A stretch of DNA of 58,545 nt from positions 1 to 58,545 of the forward strand of contig CADADB010000016.1 of the NCBI GenBank assembly GCA_902786595.1, read 5' to 3'. Source of the stretch: an uncultured Bacteroidota bacterium (GTDB taxonomy: Bacteria > Bacteroidota > Bacteroidia > Bacteroidales > WCHB1-69). Made by a program: the position numbers and the translations under genes. Numbering within the stretch: position 1 is the stretch's first letter; the number at the start of each line of letters is the position of its first letter. Shown here piece after piece: positions 10,301 to 19,111 of this stretch. The notes under the pieces were generated by a model. That model searched no databases and had not been told where the DNA came from. It worked only from the letters and a program-made list of their open reading frames with translations.

Positions 10301-13300
10301 GGAATTCGCCACTCCGTTTGACTTCAGCGCTCCTACCGCTAACATCACCTTCAACTATGTCATTTACACCACTATGAACAACGAAGATGTTGTTTATACG
10401 GGTAACGATACCATCTCTGGCAATTTCGTCTCAACGCGTACGGCCTATCTGCCCGACAGCATTGTTTACACGGGTGCATTTACCAACCCATACACCATTC
10501 TGGAACCTCAACACCGTCCTTCAGATATTACCCAATATTATTTCTATGCGAATTTGAATGATGAAACACCCATCCACACCACCACTACGTCTGCCCAATA
10601 TTATACCACACCTGCTTTATATGACACTGCTGTGTACTGGGTATCCGGTAAGACGCAGAGTAGTAACTGTATTACGAAGCGCATTAAAGTGATTATCAAT
10701 GTGTTCAGACCGCAATACGATCTTAGCACGGATGAGTTGATCTATCCGGTTTCCTATCAGTGTGCTAACTCGTTGAGCCCGAACCTGAAAGTCTCGGTGA
10801 CGAATCAGGACACCACCTCTACGTCTGTGATCCCAGCAGGAACGTTCAACTTGAATGCTCATTTCACTGGTTCCAGCAATGTTGACGGTGTCAACTTGAT
10901 TTCCGTTCCGATCTCATCTCTGCATCAGGATACCATCACATACGACAATGGTTTGACGCTTGGCTCTGCCACTCAGAACAAGATTTATCAGTATGTGATT
11001 TACACTACTCCTGCTAATCCGAATTTGCCTGTTTATACACTCAATGACACGATTAGCGGATCCATGTACTTCCCTGCATTGCCGGTCGCTCCTCAAGCGT
11101 TGACCTTTACGGTGCCTTACGGTGGCACGCAGACGGTGACGCCGAACTCCCCGGCATTGAACCACTACTATTTCTATGAGAATTCAACTGATGAGTCCGC
11201 AATGGCGGAAGGTAACTCTTTCACTACGGATCCGATCTATGAACCCACCACATATTATTACAGCGGACGTATTGAATCTGCCGGTTTCAATGCTTCTGTG
11301 ATTGCAGGGGTAGGCAATGTGACCAACCAGACTAGTGCAGCGCCGTTCACCTTCAATAACGGACACTCGTACGCGAAGATTCTTTATAACCGTGAAGACA
11401 TGGGTGGTGCGGAAGGTCGTATCGACAGCATCTACTTCCATGTGTGTGGAACAGAGAACAATGGAGTTGGAATTCCTATGAAATTCTGGATTACAAATAC
11501 GGAAGATGCGCAAAACATCGGAACCGGTTCCACTTCAGTGAACTGGCCTGCCGAGACAGCTAACGCTACCCTGATATTTGACGGGGAGATGTATCTTGAC
11601 CAGACGGGTTGGGTTGGATTCCCAGTGAATGGCGGCTTCCAGTATGAAGGTGGAGGTTTGTTCTTGTATGCCGAGCATAATTGCGGCGATGCCAGCTGTA
11701 TCACGGCTTACGGTATCAACCCCACTCCGAAATTCACCAACTCCCAAATGACGAATACAACCAAGAAAGTGCTGACCAAGGCCCAGAACACCGAGTTGAC
11801 TGCGGCCGCCAACTTCTCTGCCTCCAGCTATCGTTTGAATACAAAGTTCAAGATGAATTATACTTGCGAGTCGCCGAAGGCCACGATTACCATCAACACC
11901 ACGGTTCCTCAACATGATGTGGGTGTGATTGCCATCACTGCTCCTGTTACCCAGAACAACAATTTCACAAATAGTGAAAATGTGACGGTCACGTTGCAGA
12001 ACTTCGGTACACAAGCCGCTTCTAACTTCCCGGTTTCCTATCAGTTGAGCAATGGTACACCTGTTACCCAGAACTACAGCGGTTCGTTGGCAGCAGGAGC
12101 TACGGCAACGATGTCTTTCTCCACGAATGCCGATCTGACGAGTGTCTATTTCCCGACTCCATTCAGAGCTTACACTGGCCTCACTTCTGATACCTATCAT
12201 CCTAATGATACGACCACTATCTATTTGAGTGCAGAGGATCCTTGTTTCTCACGTCCTTTGTCAACGGCCGAAGGCGCTCATATCAGCAATGTGACATTCG
12301 CCGCCCTTAATAACGGAACTGCAGCTCCTTATACGGGTCATCCTGCAACACCAGGAAACGGCATGTATTCGGATTTCACTCAAACAGTTGCTCCCGTGGA
12401 ACTTATTCTTGGTCAAGAATACACACTCTCTGTCACACATGCTTTCACAGGAACGACGACGAAGGCCGTGTTCAAACGTGCCTATATCGACTACAACCGT
12501 AACGGTGTGTTTGAAGATTCAGAGTTGATATTCTCCACTCCGTCTATCCCTGCCGGGGATGTTAACGCCACCACCTCTGATTATGTGAATGTGCCCACAA
12601 ATGCTGAAATCGGTCTGACCCGTATGCGTGTGATTTGTGCCGCCACTAATGTTACCAGCCCTTGTACGTTCTACAATGCTGAAGGTGAAACGGAGGATTA
12701 TGCCGTGTTGTTGAGCGCTCCAATGGAGATAGACCTCGGTATTCCTGCCATTTTGCATCCGGTCGGTGACATTTGCGCCGACACGAACGCCAATATGCGC
12801 GTCAATGTGCGTAACTATGGTACGGCGACCCAAACCTTGAGCATGAGCAATCCGATGACTATCACGGCCACATTTACGGGTGCAGTTCCCGCCACCTATA
12901 CCAAAACGGTGGAAAGCGGCACTTTGACGCCTAACAGTGAAATGACGGTGGTGATCCCGAATGTGAATGTAAGTGCTTTGGGCACCTATAACGTTTCTGT
13001 GCAGCTTACTTACGCCAGTGACCAGTATCTGACGAACAACACCCGTGCCACGGTTGCTGAAGTGTCAGATTTGACGGTTGAACAATTGCCGTTTGTGGAG
13101 CCCTTCTCTCCGGGCAGTTCTCTCGAGGAACCGCAATTGCCATCTGATTGGGAACTCTCTTACTCAAATAGCAATTACAAATGGCAAGAGTATATTGGAG
13201 CTTCACCCAACAACGGCGTGGGCGGTGGTCCTGCCCATGACCATACTTTCGCTGGCACGTTCCAGCAGAATTATGGTGGTTATGCGGCTGTGGCCGGTGT

Positions 13301-14279
13301 GAATAGTGCGACCAACGCCAATAAATGGACCTCTTTGACCAGCGGTTGCGTTAATATGCACTATAGAAACGGCTATCCGTCAGAACTATACTTCTACAAG
13401 TATTTTGCCGGCGCTTCTAATGCTGATTTTGAGATGAGAGTGGAAACGGGTTCCGGAAGCTATTATCAAACGATTGAACAACTCACAAAAGCCGATGGCG
13501 GACAAGTCGGAGGTGATGATGTTTGGAATGAACATCTTGTTGTTCTCCATACGGTTGATGAAGTGGCCCGCCTTAGATTCACTGTCACAAATCAACGTTA
13601 TAGAATTGATCCCAGCATTGACGACATTAACCTCATTATAGGTTTGCCCGACATGGCTGTGAACCGCATTATTTATCCTGAAGACAAGTCTGTCTCTACG
13701 GAATGTCTGACCGTGAACAGTGTGATTAATCCGGTAATTGAGCTTTACAATAACGGCAATTCCGCTGTGGAAGGTTTTGATGTCATCTTTAATGTGGGTA
13801 CGGGTAATGACCTTGTGACGGAAACGGAGCACATTGATTATCACCTTGAGCCGGGAGATTCTTTGATCTACACGAGCACTCACGACTTTGTGGTCACCAA
13901 TCTCACGCACAATTGGGAAGTCAAGGCCACCGTGGTTATCGAAGATGACAAGTACGAGTATAACAACACCAAGCGTGTCCTTACTTGTACGGATGTCTCC
14001 ATTGATGACTATACGGAGAACAGTGTCTATCTTGGACAGAACGAGCCGAACCCGGCTGTTGTGAGCACGCGTATCCCCTATTCAGTGCTGGAACCGGGCA
14101 AAGTGACGCTTGAGGTGACCAATTCCGCAGGACAGGTGTTATACACGACCACTCAGGATGCTGAATTAGGGACCAACTATATTGAGTTGAACACCAACAA
14201 TTTTGCTGCTGGAGTGTATTATTACACCCTTTATTTCAAGGATACCGTATTAACCAAGAAGATGGTTGTTGAAAAATAA
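4353..14279 (+). CDS. Giant secreted multidomain protein with T9SS type A sorting domain
   Basis: About 3308 residues from the ATG at 4353, chosen because it opens a clean signal peptide (MKKRLSILMVILFPVMLFAQ). An upstream in-frame extension to 4260 is charged and lacks signal character. Order (approximate residues): MAM/jelly-roll-like domain 20-255 (GTQDCAGWYIDNLSVRL); Ig/CARDB-like strands; parallel beta-helix of right-handed type 499-957, with repeated N-N turns; jelly-roll 1085-1260; many CARDB-like modules; a duplicated Cys-bearing domain at 1708-1894 and 2316-2500; GEVED domain 2702-2788 (YIDYNRNGVFEDSELIF); MAM-like 2912-3099; and a Por-secretion type A C-terminal domain 3225-3308 (GQNEPNPAVVSTRIPYS ... 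KKMVVEK). The CTD predicts export by T9SS, removal of the domain and attachment to the cell surface. The beta-helix suggests polysaccharide binding or cleavage, but no catalytic residues were identified. It appears monocistronic, with a strong terminator downstream. Confidence 0.88.
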   Translation: MKKRLSILMVILFPVMLFAQPMDTTTIFWEDFEVNPIKMTVSHLPAGGSTLGDWRLVGPDTSYEGWNYMLLYKSPTHSFHTPVYSTAGNSQATTEPIPLSSPGLEVNYVYIDFDHICKVNQLDNATIYYQVAQGFDEFGNYNWGQTKMLNFASNSAFYYGDAKSTSSSAFSGGALSDKMYSVWNSNSITAVPNNDTWWRHEMIDLTQFIFVEGTNPTHFRFQFRLNKTSPSTSGTQDCAGWYIDNLSVRLSNCELIRPEITMQAPFFYNTNNSFTNDVGPYTIKAKLFDNDTIAENLVQFSYEINSGPTVILPNTNAFTSNVLNANGHTIQAQWVLPSICYQDTIYYHIYLEDTHGSNTRFDTFLVAHHNYTNIHQNDIRIDSLNTMPHCLITNSPQEVVVYFTNRSDAVNSPNSSTMTSGNFTVEVRNENGTLTHSSTHTWSGDICFDIPSSLSLGTFLPTQGYNYVTVYVNTRNGQVDGFHTNDTIRISPYSCDSLLQGNYTVGGTNPDFADMTAVKEALDYCGLGGPAVFHLRPGTYTDFDFDMNYIGQSAENTITFQGDDVNSVIVTNNKTDAGANVFGAVTLVNVKNYVFKNLTIQGNDNATASRGVVVRGNGSTNILFDGCKITAHNTHSTSTSSCAVSRTTAVPNGGTNYPDTVTFRNCSILGGNFGIHYVGSTNRKNFVTIDSCFISSCYRGVYTNYTNGPISNNHIKQVSSSNPQNFTGIYSNYVTGADIHNNLVDSVLKLEYAIYLGYATAEDFYVRNNRIHAGNGNAGLYVTNSSSTTTITGYLYNNEIIFYPVTAANSYAMQINSSNGLRLINNSILAKSDAPFSNSAALYISNNNTTYIYNNILMNQVVCSDNTDYPLYLNGNSKASGSYNDFISGSGVVAFKTVARNSISELESADTSLSHSISYLPAFVDNTQSLLPSSFTGLECWRNSAVMADIRGLNRSEVTYMGAYADAIPAIDAALTALVSPALGECPQSAYDITVEITNKGAQTINFASNAAVIHLHSTVLNLDQNINVNTGSITALSSMNKVLLQNVSIPVNQAVDFLITINTSGDNNHGNDTLSQTFTLETIIPDYEEDFSNGTQQTWTIQQVSGAGNWTFQNGTGVNPTIAPVYGIGRLFFNSKNFSTTTVSRAILPVVTLTNAVNPILEVWFAHDNTSNKADEGVTVKISTDGGSTYSNLIPQGQTTALLKRYKQTATTPEWQLYTFDLSNYVSQGCVYIAFDAAAKGGNNINIDRIRVRNLYDNDVAVTKIYGAGETPTTYSMRGVVSALVKNEGAQGQNNVQVYLNVTGANEQWQDTLTIPSLPYNTETLITFPDHLYNVAEVKDVEVRAANDQHNINNAQHWRMETTQNVANYADTTTDIVLLGDYNNIIRPCVRYKTNEELAVTAVKYYYDQTFISDPANGFKAFVSDASGNILATSELVDFSTLMPKAWNIIPIHNFALTNTQDEFYVGLEMFAHGNYLAAQVETPLRDSTFFYLQNGAYIPQTTGRFMIGVVVDTPFVHDVALLELVHPVTNCDLGHEHLNVKITNNGTTDIVPPIQLHYTINGGPVVTEEFSDTLHSHETTVFTFASIYDFTNNLIDYDSTYAISIWSTKLLQDRLTFNDSLDVIVVSRGKSPMPIAPDTVIVNYHTTATLSAQLPASIPQGVIGWYTSTGYESWNLLGYNSTYTTPLIYFDTTYYATANPGTVEDVIVGTGTASGADPLTFTNGYSRGRIIYLEQEIGNHGTITSFALSVKTASNASASAGIPMKIYMKCTDENVFNSTNVSWEDEINNATLVVDDRVFFDQAGWFYFDLLTPFDFNSGNLVVFMETNCADYCTGTGNQCNNCGQYVSGAASYPVFYRTNTSSTLCQKKAANTMAQMTGAYSNVSSRPNARFTVANLECGSEKVPIRLHVPDIPTYDVETQELLYPESSCALYNEHIQVQLKNMLNIPIPANKVVIHALFNGSEVTHTVADTFAPEEVKIVEFATPFDFSAPTANITFNYVIYTTMNNEDVVYTGNDTISGNFVSTRTAYLPDSIVYTGAFTNPYTILEPQHRPSDITQYYFYANLNDETPIHTTTTSAQYYTTPALYDTAVYWVSGKTQSSNCITKRIKVIINVFRPQYDLSTDELIYPVSYQCANSLSPNLKVSVTNQDTTSTSVIPAGTFNLNAHFTGSSNVDGVNLISVPISSLHQDTITYDNGLTLGSATQNKIYQYVIYTTPANPNLPVYTLNDTISGSMYFPALPVAPQALTFTVPYGGTQTVTPNSPALNHYYFYENSTDESAMAEGNSFTTDPIYEPTTYYYSGRIESAGFNASVIAGVGNVTNQTSAAPFTFNNGHSYAKILYNREDMGGAEGRIDSIYFHVCGTENNGVGIPMKFWITNTEDAQNIGTGSTSVNWPAETANATLIFDGEMYLDQTGWVGFPVNGGFQYEGGGLFLYAEHNCGDASCITAYGINPTPKFTNSQMTNTTKKVLTKAQNTELTAAANFSASSYRLNTKFKMNYTCESPKATITINTTVPQHDVGVIAITAPVTQNNNFTNSENVTVTLQNFGTQAASNFPVSYQLSNGTPVTQNYSGSLAAGATATMSFSTNADLTSVYFPTPFRAYTGLTSDTYHPNDTTTIYLSAEDPCFSRPLSTAEGAHISNVTFAALNNGTAAPYTGHPATPGNGMYSDFTQTVAPVELILGQEYTLSVTHAFTGTTTKAVFKRAYIDYNRNGVFEDSELIFSTPSIPAGDVNATTSDYVNVPTNAEIGLTRMRVICAATNVTSPCTFYNAEGETEDYAVLLSAPMEIDLGIPAILHPVGDICADTNANMRVNVRNYGTATQTLSMSNPMTITATFTGAVPATYTKTVESGTLTPNSEMTVVIPNVNVSALGTYNVSVQLTYASDQYLTNNTRATVAEVSDLTVEQLPFVEPFSPGSSLEEPQLPSDWELSYSNSNYKWQEYIGASPNNGVGGGPAHDHTFAGTFQQNYGGYAAVAGVNSATNANKWTSLTSGCVNMHYRNGYPSELYFYKYFAGASNADFEMRVETGSGSYYQTIEQLTKADGGQVGGDDVWNEHLVVLHTVDEVARLRFTVTNQRYRIDPSIDDINLIIGLPDMAVNRIIYPEDKSVSTECLTVNSVINPVIELYNNGNSAVEGFDVIFNVGTGNDLVTETEHIDYHLEPGDSLIYTSTHDFVVTNLTHNWEVKATVVIEDDKYEYNNTKRVLTCTDVSIDDYTENSVYLGQNEPNPAVVSTRIPYSVLEPGKVTLEVTNSAGQVLYTTTQDAELGTNYIELNTNNFAAGVYYYTLYFKDTVLTKKMVVEK

Positions 14280-14298
14280 CCCCTTCTTAACAGAAGAG

Positions 14299-14326
14299 GC
14301 TACCCCTAGGGGTAGCTTTCTTTTTT
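14299..14326 (+). terminator. Rho-independent terminator of the giant gene
   Basis: The 18-base perfect palindrome GCTACCCCTAGGGGTAGC (14299-14316) is followed at once by a T-rich tract, 20 nt after the stop codon. Confidence 0.85.
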
Positions 14327-14351
14327 GCAACTTAGGCGAATGAAATTGATT

Positions 14352-15572
14352 ATGACAAAGAGAATTATTGTTTCGGTCTTCTGCCTGATGATTCTGGTGA
14401 CTTCTTGTGCTCAGAAAGAGACTGCGAAGCCAACAAGCCCCTCTTTGCCTGCAATTTCCGAGTCATCCTTGCGTACGGGTGCCGAATGCATGGAGCGGTA
14501 TTTGCCCGGTCTTAAAGGGAAACGGGTGGCTTTGTGCGGCAACCAGACCTCCATGGTCGGAAGCACACATTTGGTGGATACGTTGTTGGCTTATCATATT
14601 AACATCGTGAAGCTGTTCTGCCCGGAACATGGTTTCCGCGGGCAGGCAGAGGCCGGTGCAACTATTGCCTCCGGCAAGGATCCGCTCACAGGCATTCCCG
14701 TGGTCTCTCTCTACGGAAAGAACAAAAAACCGACTGCTGAGCAATTGCAAAATATTGACATCCTGCTGTTTGACTTACAAGATGTAGGATGTAGGTTTTA
14801 TACTTACATTTCCACATTGCACTATGTGATGGAGGCCGCCGCCGAGAATCATGTCAAGGTTATTGTGCTCGACCGTCCGAATCCAAACGGCTTCTATGTC
14901 GATGGTCCGGTATTGGAACCGGCATATAAGTCTTTTGTGGGCATGCACACAGTGCCCATCGTTTATGGCATGACGATAGGGGAGTATGCCAGGATGATTA
15001 ACGGCGAGAAGTGGCTGGCAGACGGGCTCCAATGTGATTTGGATGTGGTACCGTTGGAAGGTTATACCCACAAAACACGTTATGAGCTGCCTGTCGCGCC
15101 GTCCCCGAACCTGCAAACCCCGGAAGCCGTTTTCCTCTATCCGTCGCTTTGCCTTTTCGAGGGAACAAATATCAGTGTGGGGCGCGGCACCGAACGGCCC
15201 TTCGAGATGTACGGCGCTCCGCAGCTACAGACGGGAGACTATCGGTTCACGCCGCACGCTATCCCTGGCGTGTCTGAAAATCCTCCGCACAAGGATAAAG
15301 AGTGCCGCGGTTTCATGCTTCACGACGAGGCAGCAAAGAATTTGGACCAGTCAGGCAGTTTTAATTTGGATTATGTCTTGACCGCTTATAACAGCTATGC
15401 CGATAAGGAGAATTTTTTCCTGAAAAACAATTTCTTCGACAAATTAGCCGGCACTGATCAATTGCGCAAACAAATCAAAGAAGGAAAATCGTTGGGAGAA
15501 ATCCGCGCATCTTGGCAACCAGGGCTGGAAAAATTTTACCAAATAAGAGATAAATACCTTTTGTATGAGTGA
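14352..15572 (+). CDS. NamZ-like (DUF1343) exo-beta-N-acetylmuramidase lipoprotein
   Basis: 406 residues from the ATG at 14352; in-frame starts at 14340 and TTG 14325 only lengthen the n-region. The N-terminus is a lipoprotein signal with lipobox LVTSC (Cys19). The rest matches the DUF1343/NamZ family: LCGNQTSMVG, FCPEHGFRGQAEAGA, the FDLQDVGCRFYTYISTLHY block, VLDRPNPNGFYVDGP and SVGRGTERPFE. Characterised members release MurNAc from peptidoglycan fragments, pointing to cell-wall recycling or scavenging of other bacteria's walls in the periplasm or at the outer membrane. Length and motif order are typical. It follows the giant gene's terminator, so separate transcription is expected. Confidence 0.87.
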   Translation: MTKRIIVSVFCLMILVTSCAQKETAKPTSPSLPAISESSLRTGAECMERYLPGLKGKRVALCGNQTSMVGSTHLVDTLLAYHINIVKLFCPEHGFRGQAEAGATIASGKDPLTGIPVVSLYGKNKKPTAEQLQNIDILLFDLQDVGCRFYTYISTLHYVMEAAAENHVKVIVLDRPNPNGFYVDGPVLEPAYKSFVGMHTVPIVYGMTIGEYARMINGEKWLADGLQCDLDVVPLEGYTHKTRYELPVAPSPNLQTPEAVFLYPSLCLFEGTNISVGRGTERPFEMYGAPQLQTGDYRFTPHAIPGVSENPPHKDKECRGFMLHDEAAKNLDQSGSFNLDYVLTAYNSYADKENFFLKNNFFDKLAGTDQLRKQIKEGKSLGEIRASWQPGLEKFYQIRDKYLLYE

Positions 15573-15694
15573 GTTACAAAATAAATGAAAAAAAATTTCA
15601 TTTGGATGTAACAAAATGAAAGTTATGTGCGACAAAGCGAAAATGAAAGGCAAGAAGTTTTAAAAAGGAAGTAATAGTAAAAACAATAAACAAT

Positions 15695-16156
15695 ATGAAA
15701 AAGACAGTATTGACAATGATGATGATGGGTGTGATGCTCATCGGTTTCGCGCAGCAAAGGCAATTGCCAATGAGCGAGTATGTTGTGTCAAAAGAGCTGA
15801 ATGAGTATCTGACTCCCGCAAAGGTTGAGCAGATGCGTGCCAATCAGCCGGCGGAATTAATCCGTATGAACTACATCATGCTTAACGGTGCAAAGCTGAT
15901 CACCAAAGAATTAGGCGGTAACACTAAGGATATGGGCTATCTGAAGGACTATGCGCCGGCAGGTGTCGTTTATAACGAAGCGGAGATTTTGGACAAAAGC
16001 TGGATTAACCCGTTTTTGTGGAATTTGCCGCAAGACCAATATCGCACTAATATCTTCAAATTGAAGAACAGTGATTATTTCATTATGGTGCTTCCGACTT
16101 CTGTGATGGAAGAGCGGATAAACGCACAGATGCAACAATATGGTGTTCACAAATAA
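15695..16156 (+). CDS. Small secreted protein of unknown function
   Basis: 153 residues with an N-terminal signal peptide (MKKTVLTMMMMGVMLIGFAQ), then a compact mixed alpha/beta sequence with no Cys, no repeats and no further membrane segment. The region LIRMNYIMLNGAKLI followed by NPFLWNLPQDQYRTNIF looks like a folded core. No family was recognised. It ends 12 nt before the type B cargo gene, so the two are probably one operon and may act together. The 120 nt upstream hold an A/T-rich hairpin (AAATGAAA...TTTCATTT, about 15588-15611) that may end the NamZ transcript. Confidence 0.78.
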   Translation: MKKTVLTMMMMGVMLIGFAQQRQLPMSEYVVSKELNEYLTPAKVEQMRANQPAELIRMNYIMLNGAKLITKELGGNTKDMGYLKDYAPAGVVYNEAEILDKSWINPFLWNLPQDQYRTNIFKLKNSDYFIMVLPTSVMEERINAQMQQYGVHK

Positions 16157-16168
16157 AATTCAGGCGTT

Positions 16169-19006
16169 ATGAAAAAGATACTTGCTATAATTGCTGTTTT
16201 GTTTATGACGGTCACCACCTATGGCCAGGTGATTCAATTGGGTGCTGCTGGAACCCAACCCACATACACGGGCTGTACCATGACAGTTACAGATATTGGC
16301 GGTACCAACGGTGACTACCAGTCTAACCGTGATGACGTTGTTACCCTCATTTCCAACGACCCCAATAATGGTGCTGTGGCTGTTAATGTTGACATTACGT
16401 CGATGGATATCCCGTGCGGAGACACGCTATTTATCTATGACGGGCCGGCGGCGGTGGATTCCATGTTGCTTGACTATTTCACGAGCTGCGACTCACTCCA
16501 AACCTCTGTCATTACTGTTGCGGCGACAGTGCGTTCCAATGGCTCGATTACCATCCGTTTCAAAACAGATGGTGACACCGTGGGCGCCGGTTTTATCATT
16601 ACTACCGAATGTGTAAGCCCTTGTCAACGTATCAATGTGGAGATAGACCCGTCACTCTCCTCCAAAGTTCCCTATATGGATGCCGACGGCTATTTCTATT
16701 TGGACGTGTGCCCTTACGACACGATTATGCTGGCAGCTCGTGGCATCTATCCCGACAATGATTTCAGCTACCATCAGGATGATGCTCATGCGACGTTCCA
16801 TTGGGACTTTGGTTGGGAAATAATAGATACGTTGGGTGGCAATGTCTTAGGCAGACAATTCCCCGAAGGCAGAGGTTATGATGTGGCTATTTCCATCACG
16901 GACAGCGCAGGATGTGTGTCGTATGTCCCTTACACTTTCCGTGTGAGAACCTCTTCCAACCCTATCCGTGAGGTGCTTGATTTTCCGGAGGTCTGTGCAG
17001 GTACTGAGGTGGAGCTTTCCGTAGGTTATGACTTTATTTCCGCATTGCAGGTTGATACCGTCGGTAGTGAGCAGGTCACATCCCTCTCTGTGTCAGATAC
17101 GGTGTTCTTGCCCGATGGACAGGATTGCGGTAACGGTTGCTCCTATATCTCCCCTGTGACGTTCACGAGTTTCTCCCCTGCTGCCACGATTACATCGGCT
17201 AACGATATTTTGTTTGTCCGTGTCTTTATTGAGCATTCTTATGTGGGTGATGTATGGATTCGGTTGACTTGTCCGAACCAACAGTACGTCTCCATTCTGA
17301 AGAAATACCAATCCAGTTCGACCACCGGTTGTTCCGGATTGATTCCTGCCGCTGAATGGGGATGGAATACAAGTGACGGTGGTTATTGCTATTTTGGTAA
17401 TTATTATGAACCTGATGGCAGCACTTGTGACCCTGCCCAGAATCCCATGGGTGGTTGCTGGAATTATTGCTGGTCGAATGCCACCAATCAGGGCTATCAA
17501 TATAATTCTGGCAGTTACGTCTATTCCAGCGCGAACAGATCTGGAAACTATTTGGACTCCACCAATGTGGCTCAGATGACCAACGTGTTCCATCCGGACG
17601 GCTCTTTTGCCAGCTTGATCGGTTGCCCGATGAACGGCACTTGGAGTATTGAAGTGGTTGACGGTTGGGGTTCCGATAACGGCTATATGTGCGGTTGGGA
17701 AATGGCCCTTGATCCGGCGCTCCTTCCTCAAGACTGGTCCTATCAGGTTCTGGTGGACTCAGCATGGTTGGTCGGACCTGGTGCCGATGGCCCTGTGGTT
17801 GTCCCGGATTCTGCCGGAGATCTTACTTACCAAATCTATGTTATGGATGAGCTGGGCTGCGTGTATGACACCGTTAACCACATGAGTGTGGTGGAACATC
17901 CGCAACCAAATCTCGGTGAAGACTTTAATATCTGTTATGGAGACATAACCGTCCTTGACCCTCATTACACTCAGGGTGGTGCGGAAGGCCAAACCACTGT
18001 GTATCATTGGAGCACTGGTGATGAAACGAGTTCCATCGAGGTGCTGACGGCGGGTGATTACTTTGTGAATATTGCCACCACCAGCGAGTCGGGACTCACC
18101 TGCGAAGGGAGCGATACCATCCATATTGACATGTTTGAGAAACCTATATTTGACTTTGATCTTCCAGAGATGTCGGGTTGTGCTCCGTTGAATCTTCGAA
18201 TTGAAAATAATTCTACTCCGGCGGGAAGTTCGTACGAATGGTACATCTCGACGTTGGATGATTTCGGCAACATGAATTTAGCGTATAGTTCAACGCTGGA
18301 ATCGCCTACGTTCCAGTTGAACGATCCTGGTGTCTATTCTGTGACAGTAAAGGTTCAAACCCCTGATGGCTGTAGGGATTCCCTTACCATGTGGAATTAT
18401 ATCGTTGTGAATCCACAACCGTTGGCAGAGTTTGAGGCCGATCCTGCCATCTCCATGCTGAGTGAGAATGGCGGCGTGGTCAATTTCATCAACTATGCCG
18501 ATCCTTCTACTGCAATGGGCGACCAGGGCAGCTTCTATTGGGATTTCGGCGACGGCACGGTGGATTCCATCCATTTCTCAGACCCTCATACGTACACCAC
18601 ATGGGGCGATTTTAATGTCACCCTTCATGTGGAGAGCAATTCGGGCTGTTCCAGCGAAATCACCCATACGGTTGTCATTGAGCAGGATCTCATCTTCCCG
18701 AATGTGATTACACCCAATGGCGACGGAATCAATGATGTGTTTGCCATTGAGAATCTGAATACGAACATCAATGAGGAAGACCCTGACGCTTATCGTAACA
18801 ATCGCCTGCTTGTCCACGACCGTTGGGGTAATAAGGTCTATGACGCAAAGAATTATGATACATACGCTAAAGATGGTGTGGTTTACCCCGGTAGTAAAAT
18901 CTTTGATGGTTCGGGTCTTTCCGACGGGACCTATTTCTACACCTTCTATTATAAAGGAAAAGCAAAAACAATATCTTTCAATGGCTCTTTGACCATTCTG
19001 AGATAA
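16169..19006 (+). CDS. Secreted CUB/P-domain/PKD protein with T9SS type B sorting domain
   Basis: 945 residues. After a signal peptide ending VTTYGQ comes a CUB-like domain (about 22-150; CGDTLFIYDGP). A PKD-like strand pair follows (205-255; HWDFGWEI), then a long Cys-rich module resembling a proprotein-convertase P-domain (305-515; FVRVFIEHSYVGDVWIRL, GTWSIEVVDGWG). Ig-like repeats and a PKD domain (770-840; FYWDFGDGTVDS) follow. The gliding-motility-associated C-terminal domain spans 845-945 (FPNVITPNGDGINDVF, VHDRWGNKVYD, DGTYFYTFYYKG). The type B CTD predicts T9SS export. No protease triad is visible, so binding or structural roles are more likely. Its P-domain module has a close counterpart in the protein at 26701-30885. 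Confidence 0.88.
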   Translation: MKKILAIIAVLFMTVTTYGQVIQLGAAGTQPTYTGCTMTVTDIGGTNGDYQSNRDDVVTLISNDPNNGAVAVNVDITSMDIPCGDTLFIYDGPAAVDSMLLDYFTSCDSLQTSVITVAATVRSNGSITIRFKTDGDTVGAGFIITTECVSPCQRINVEIDPSLSSKVPYMDADGYFYLDVCPYDTIMLAARGIYPDNDFSYHQDDAHATFHWDFGWEIIDTLGGNVLGRQFPEGRGYDVAISITDSAGCVSYVPYTFRVRTSSNPIREVLDFPEVCAGTEVELSVGYDFISALQVDTVGSEQVTSLSVSDTVFLPDGQDCGNGCSYISPVTFTSFSPAATITSANDILFVRVFIEHSYVGDVWIRLTCPNQQYVSILKKYQSSSTTGCSGLIPAAEWGWNTSDGGYCYFGNYYEPDGSTCDPAQNPMGGCWNYCWSNATNQGYQYNSGSYVYSSANRSGNYLDSTNVAQMTNVFHPDGSFASLIGCPMNGTWSIEVVDGWGSDNGYMCGWEMALDPALLPQDWSYQVLVDSAWLVGPGADGPVVVPDSAGDLTYQIYVMDELGCVYDTVNHMSVVEHPQPNLGEDFNICYGDITVLDPHYTQGGAEGQTTVYHWSTGDETSSIEVLTAGDYFVNIATTSESGLTCEGSDTIHIDMFEKPIFDFDLPEMSGCAPLNLRIENNSTPAGSSYEWYISTLDDFGNMNLAYSSTLESPTFQLNDPGVYSVTVKVQTPDGCRDSLTMWNYIVVNPQPLAEFEADPAISMLSENGGVVNFINYADPSTAMGDQGSFYWDFGDGTVDSIHFSDPHTYTTWGDFNVTLHVESNSGCSSEITHTVVIEQDLIFPNVITPNGDGINDVFAIENLNTNINEEDPDAYRNNRLLVHDRWGNKVYDAKNYDTYAKDGVVYPGSKIFDGSGLSDGTYFYTFYYKGKAKTISFNGSLTILR

Positions 19007-19028
19007 TGATTAGTGAATAGTATTATGG

Positions 19029-19061
19029 AAAACGGAGTCACTGGCATAGTGACTCCGTTTT
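19029..19061. terminator. Bidirectional terminator between convergent genes
   Basis: Fourteen-base perfect arms AAAACGGAGTCACT and AGTGACTCCGTTTT around a GGCAT loop serve both the type B cargo gene and the facing activase gene. Confidence 0.85.
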
Positions 19062-19111
19062 GTTTCATCATATCCAGGGCTGCCGTATTGTGACAGTCCT
19101 ACAACGTTTCA

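Noticed and set aside
19029-19061. Small RNA gene suggested by the strong hairpin
   Set aside because: The hairpin sits symmetrically between two convergent stops and is fully explained as a bidirectional terminator; no separate promoter is visible.
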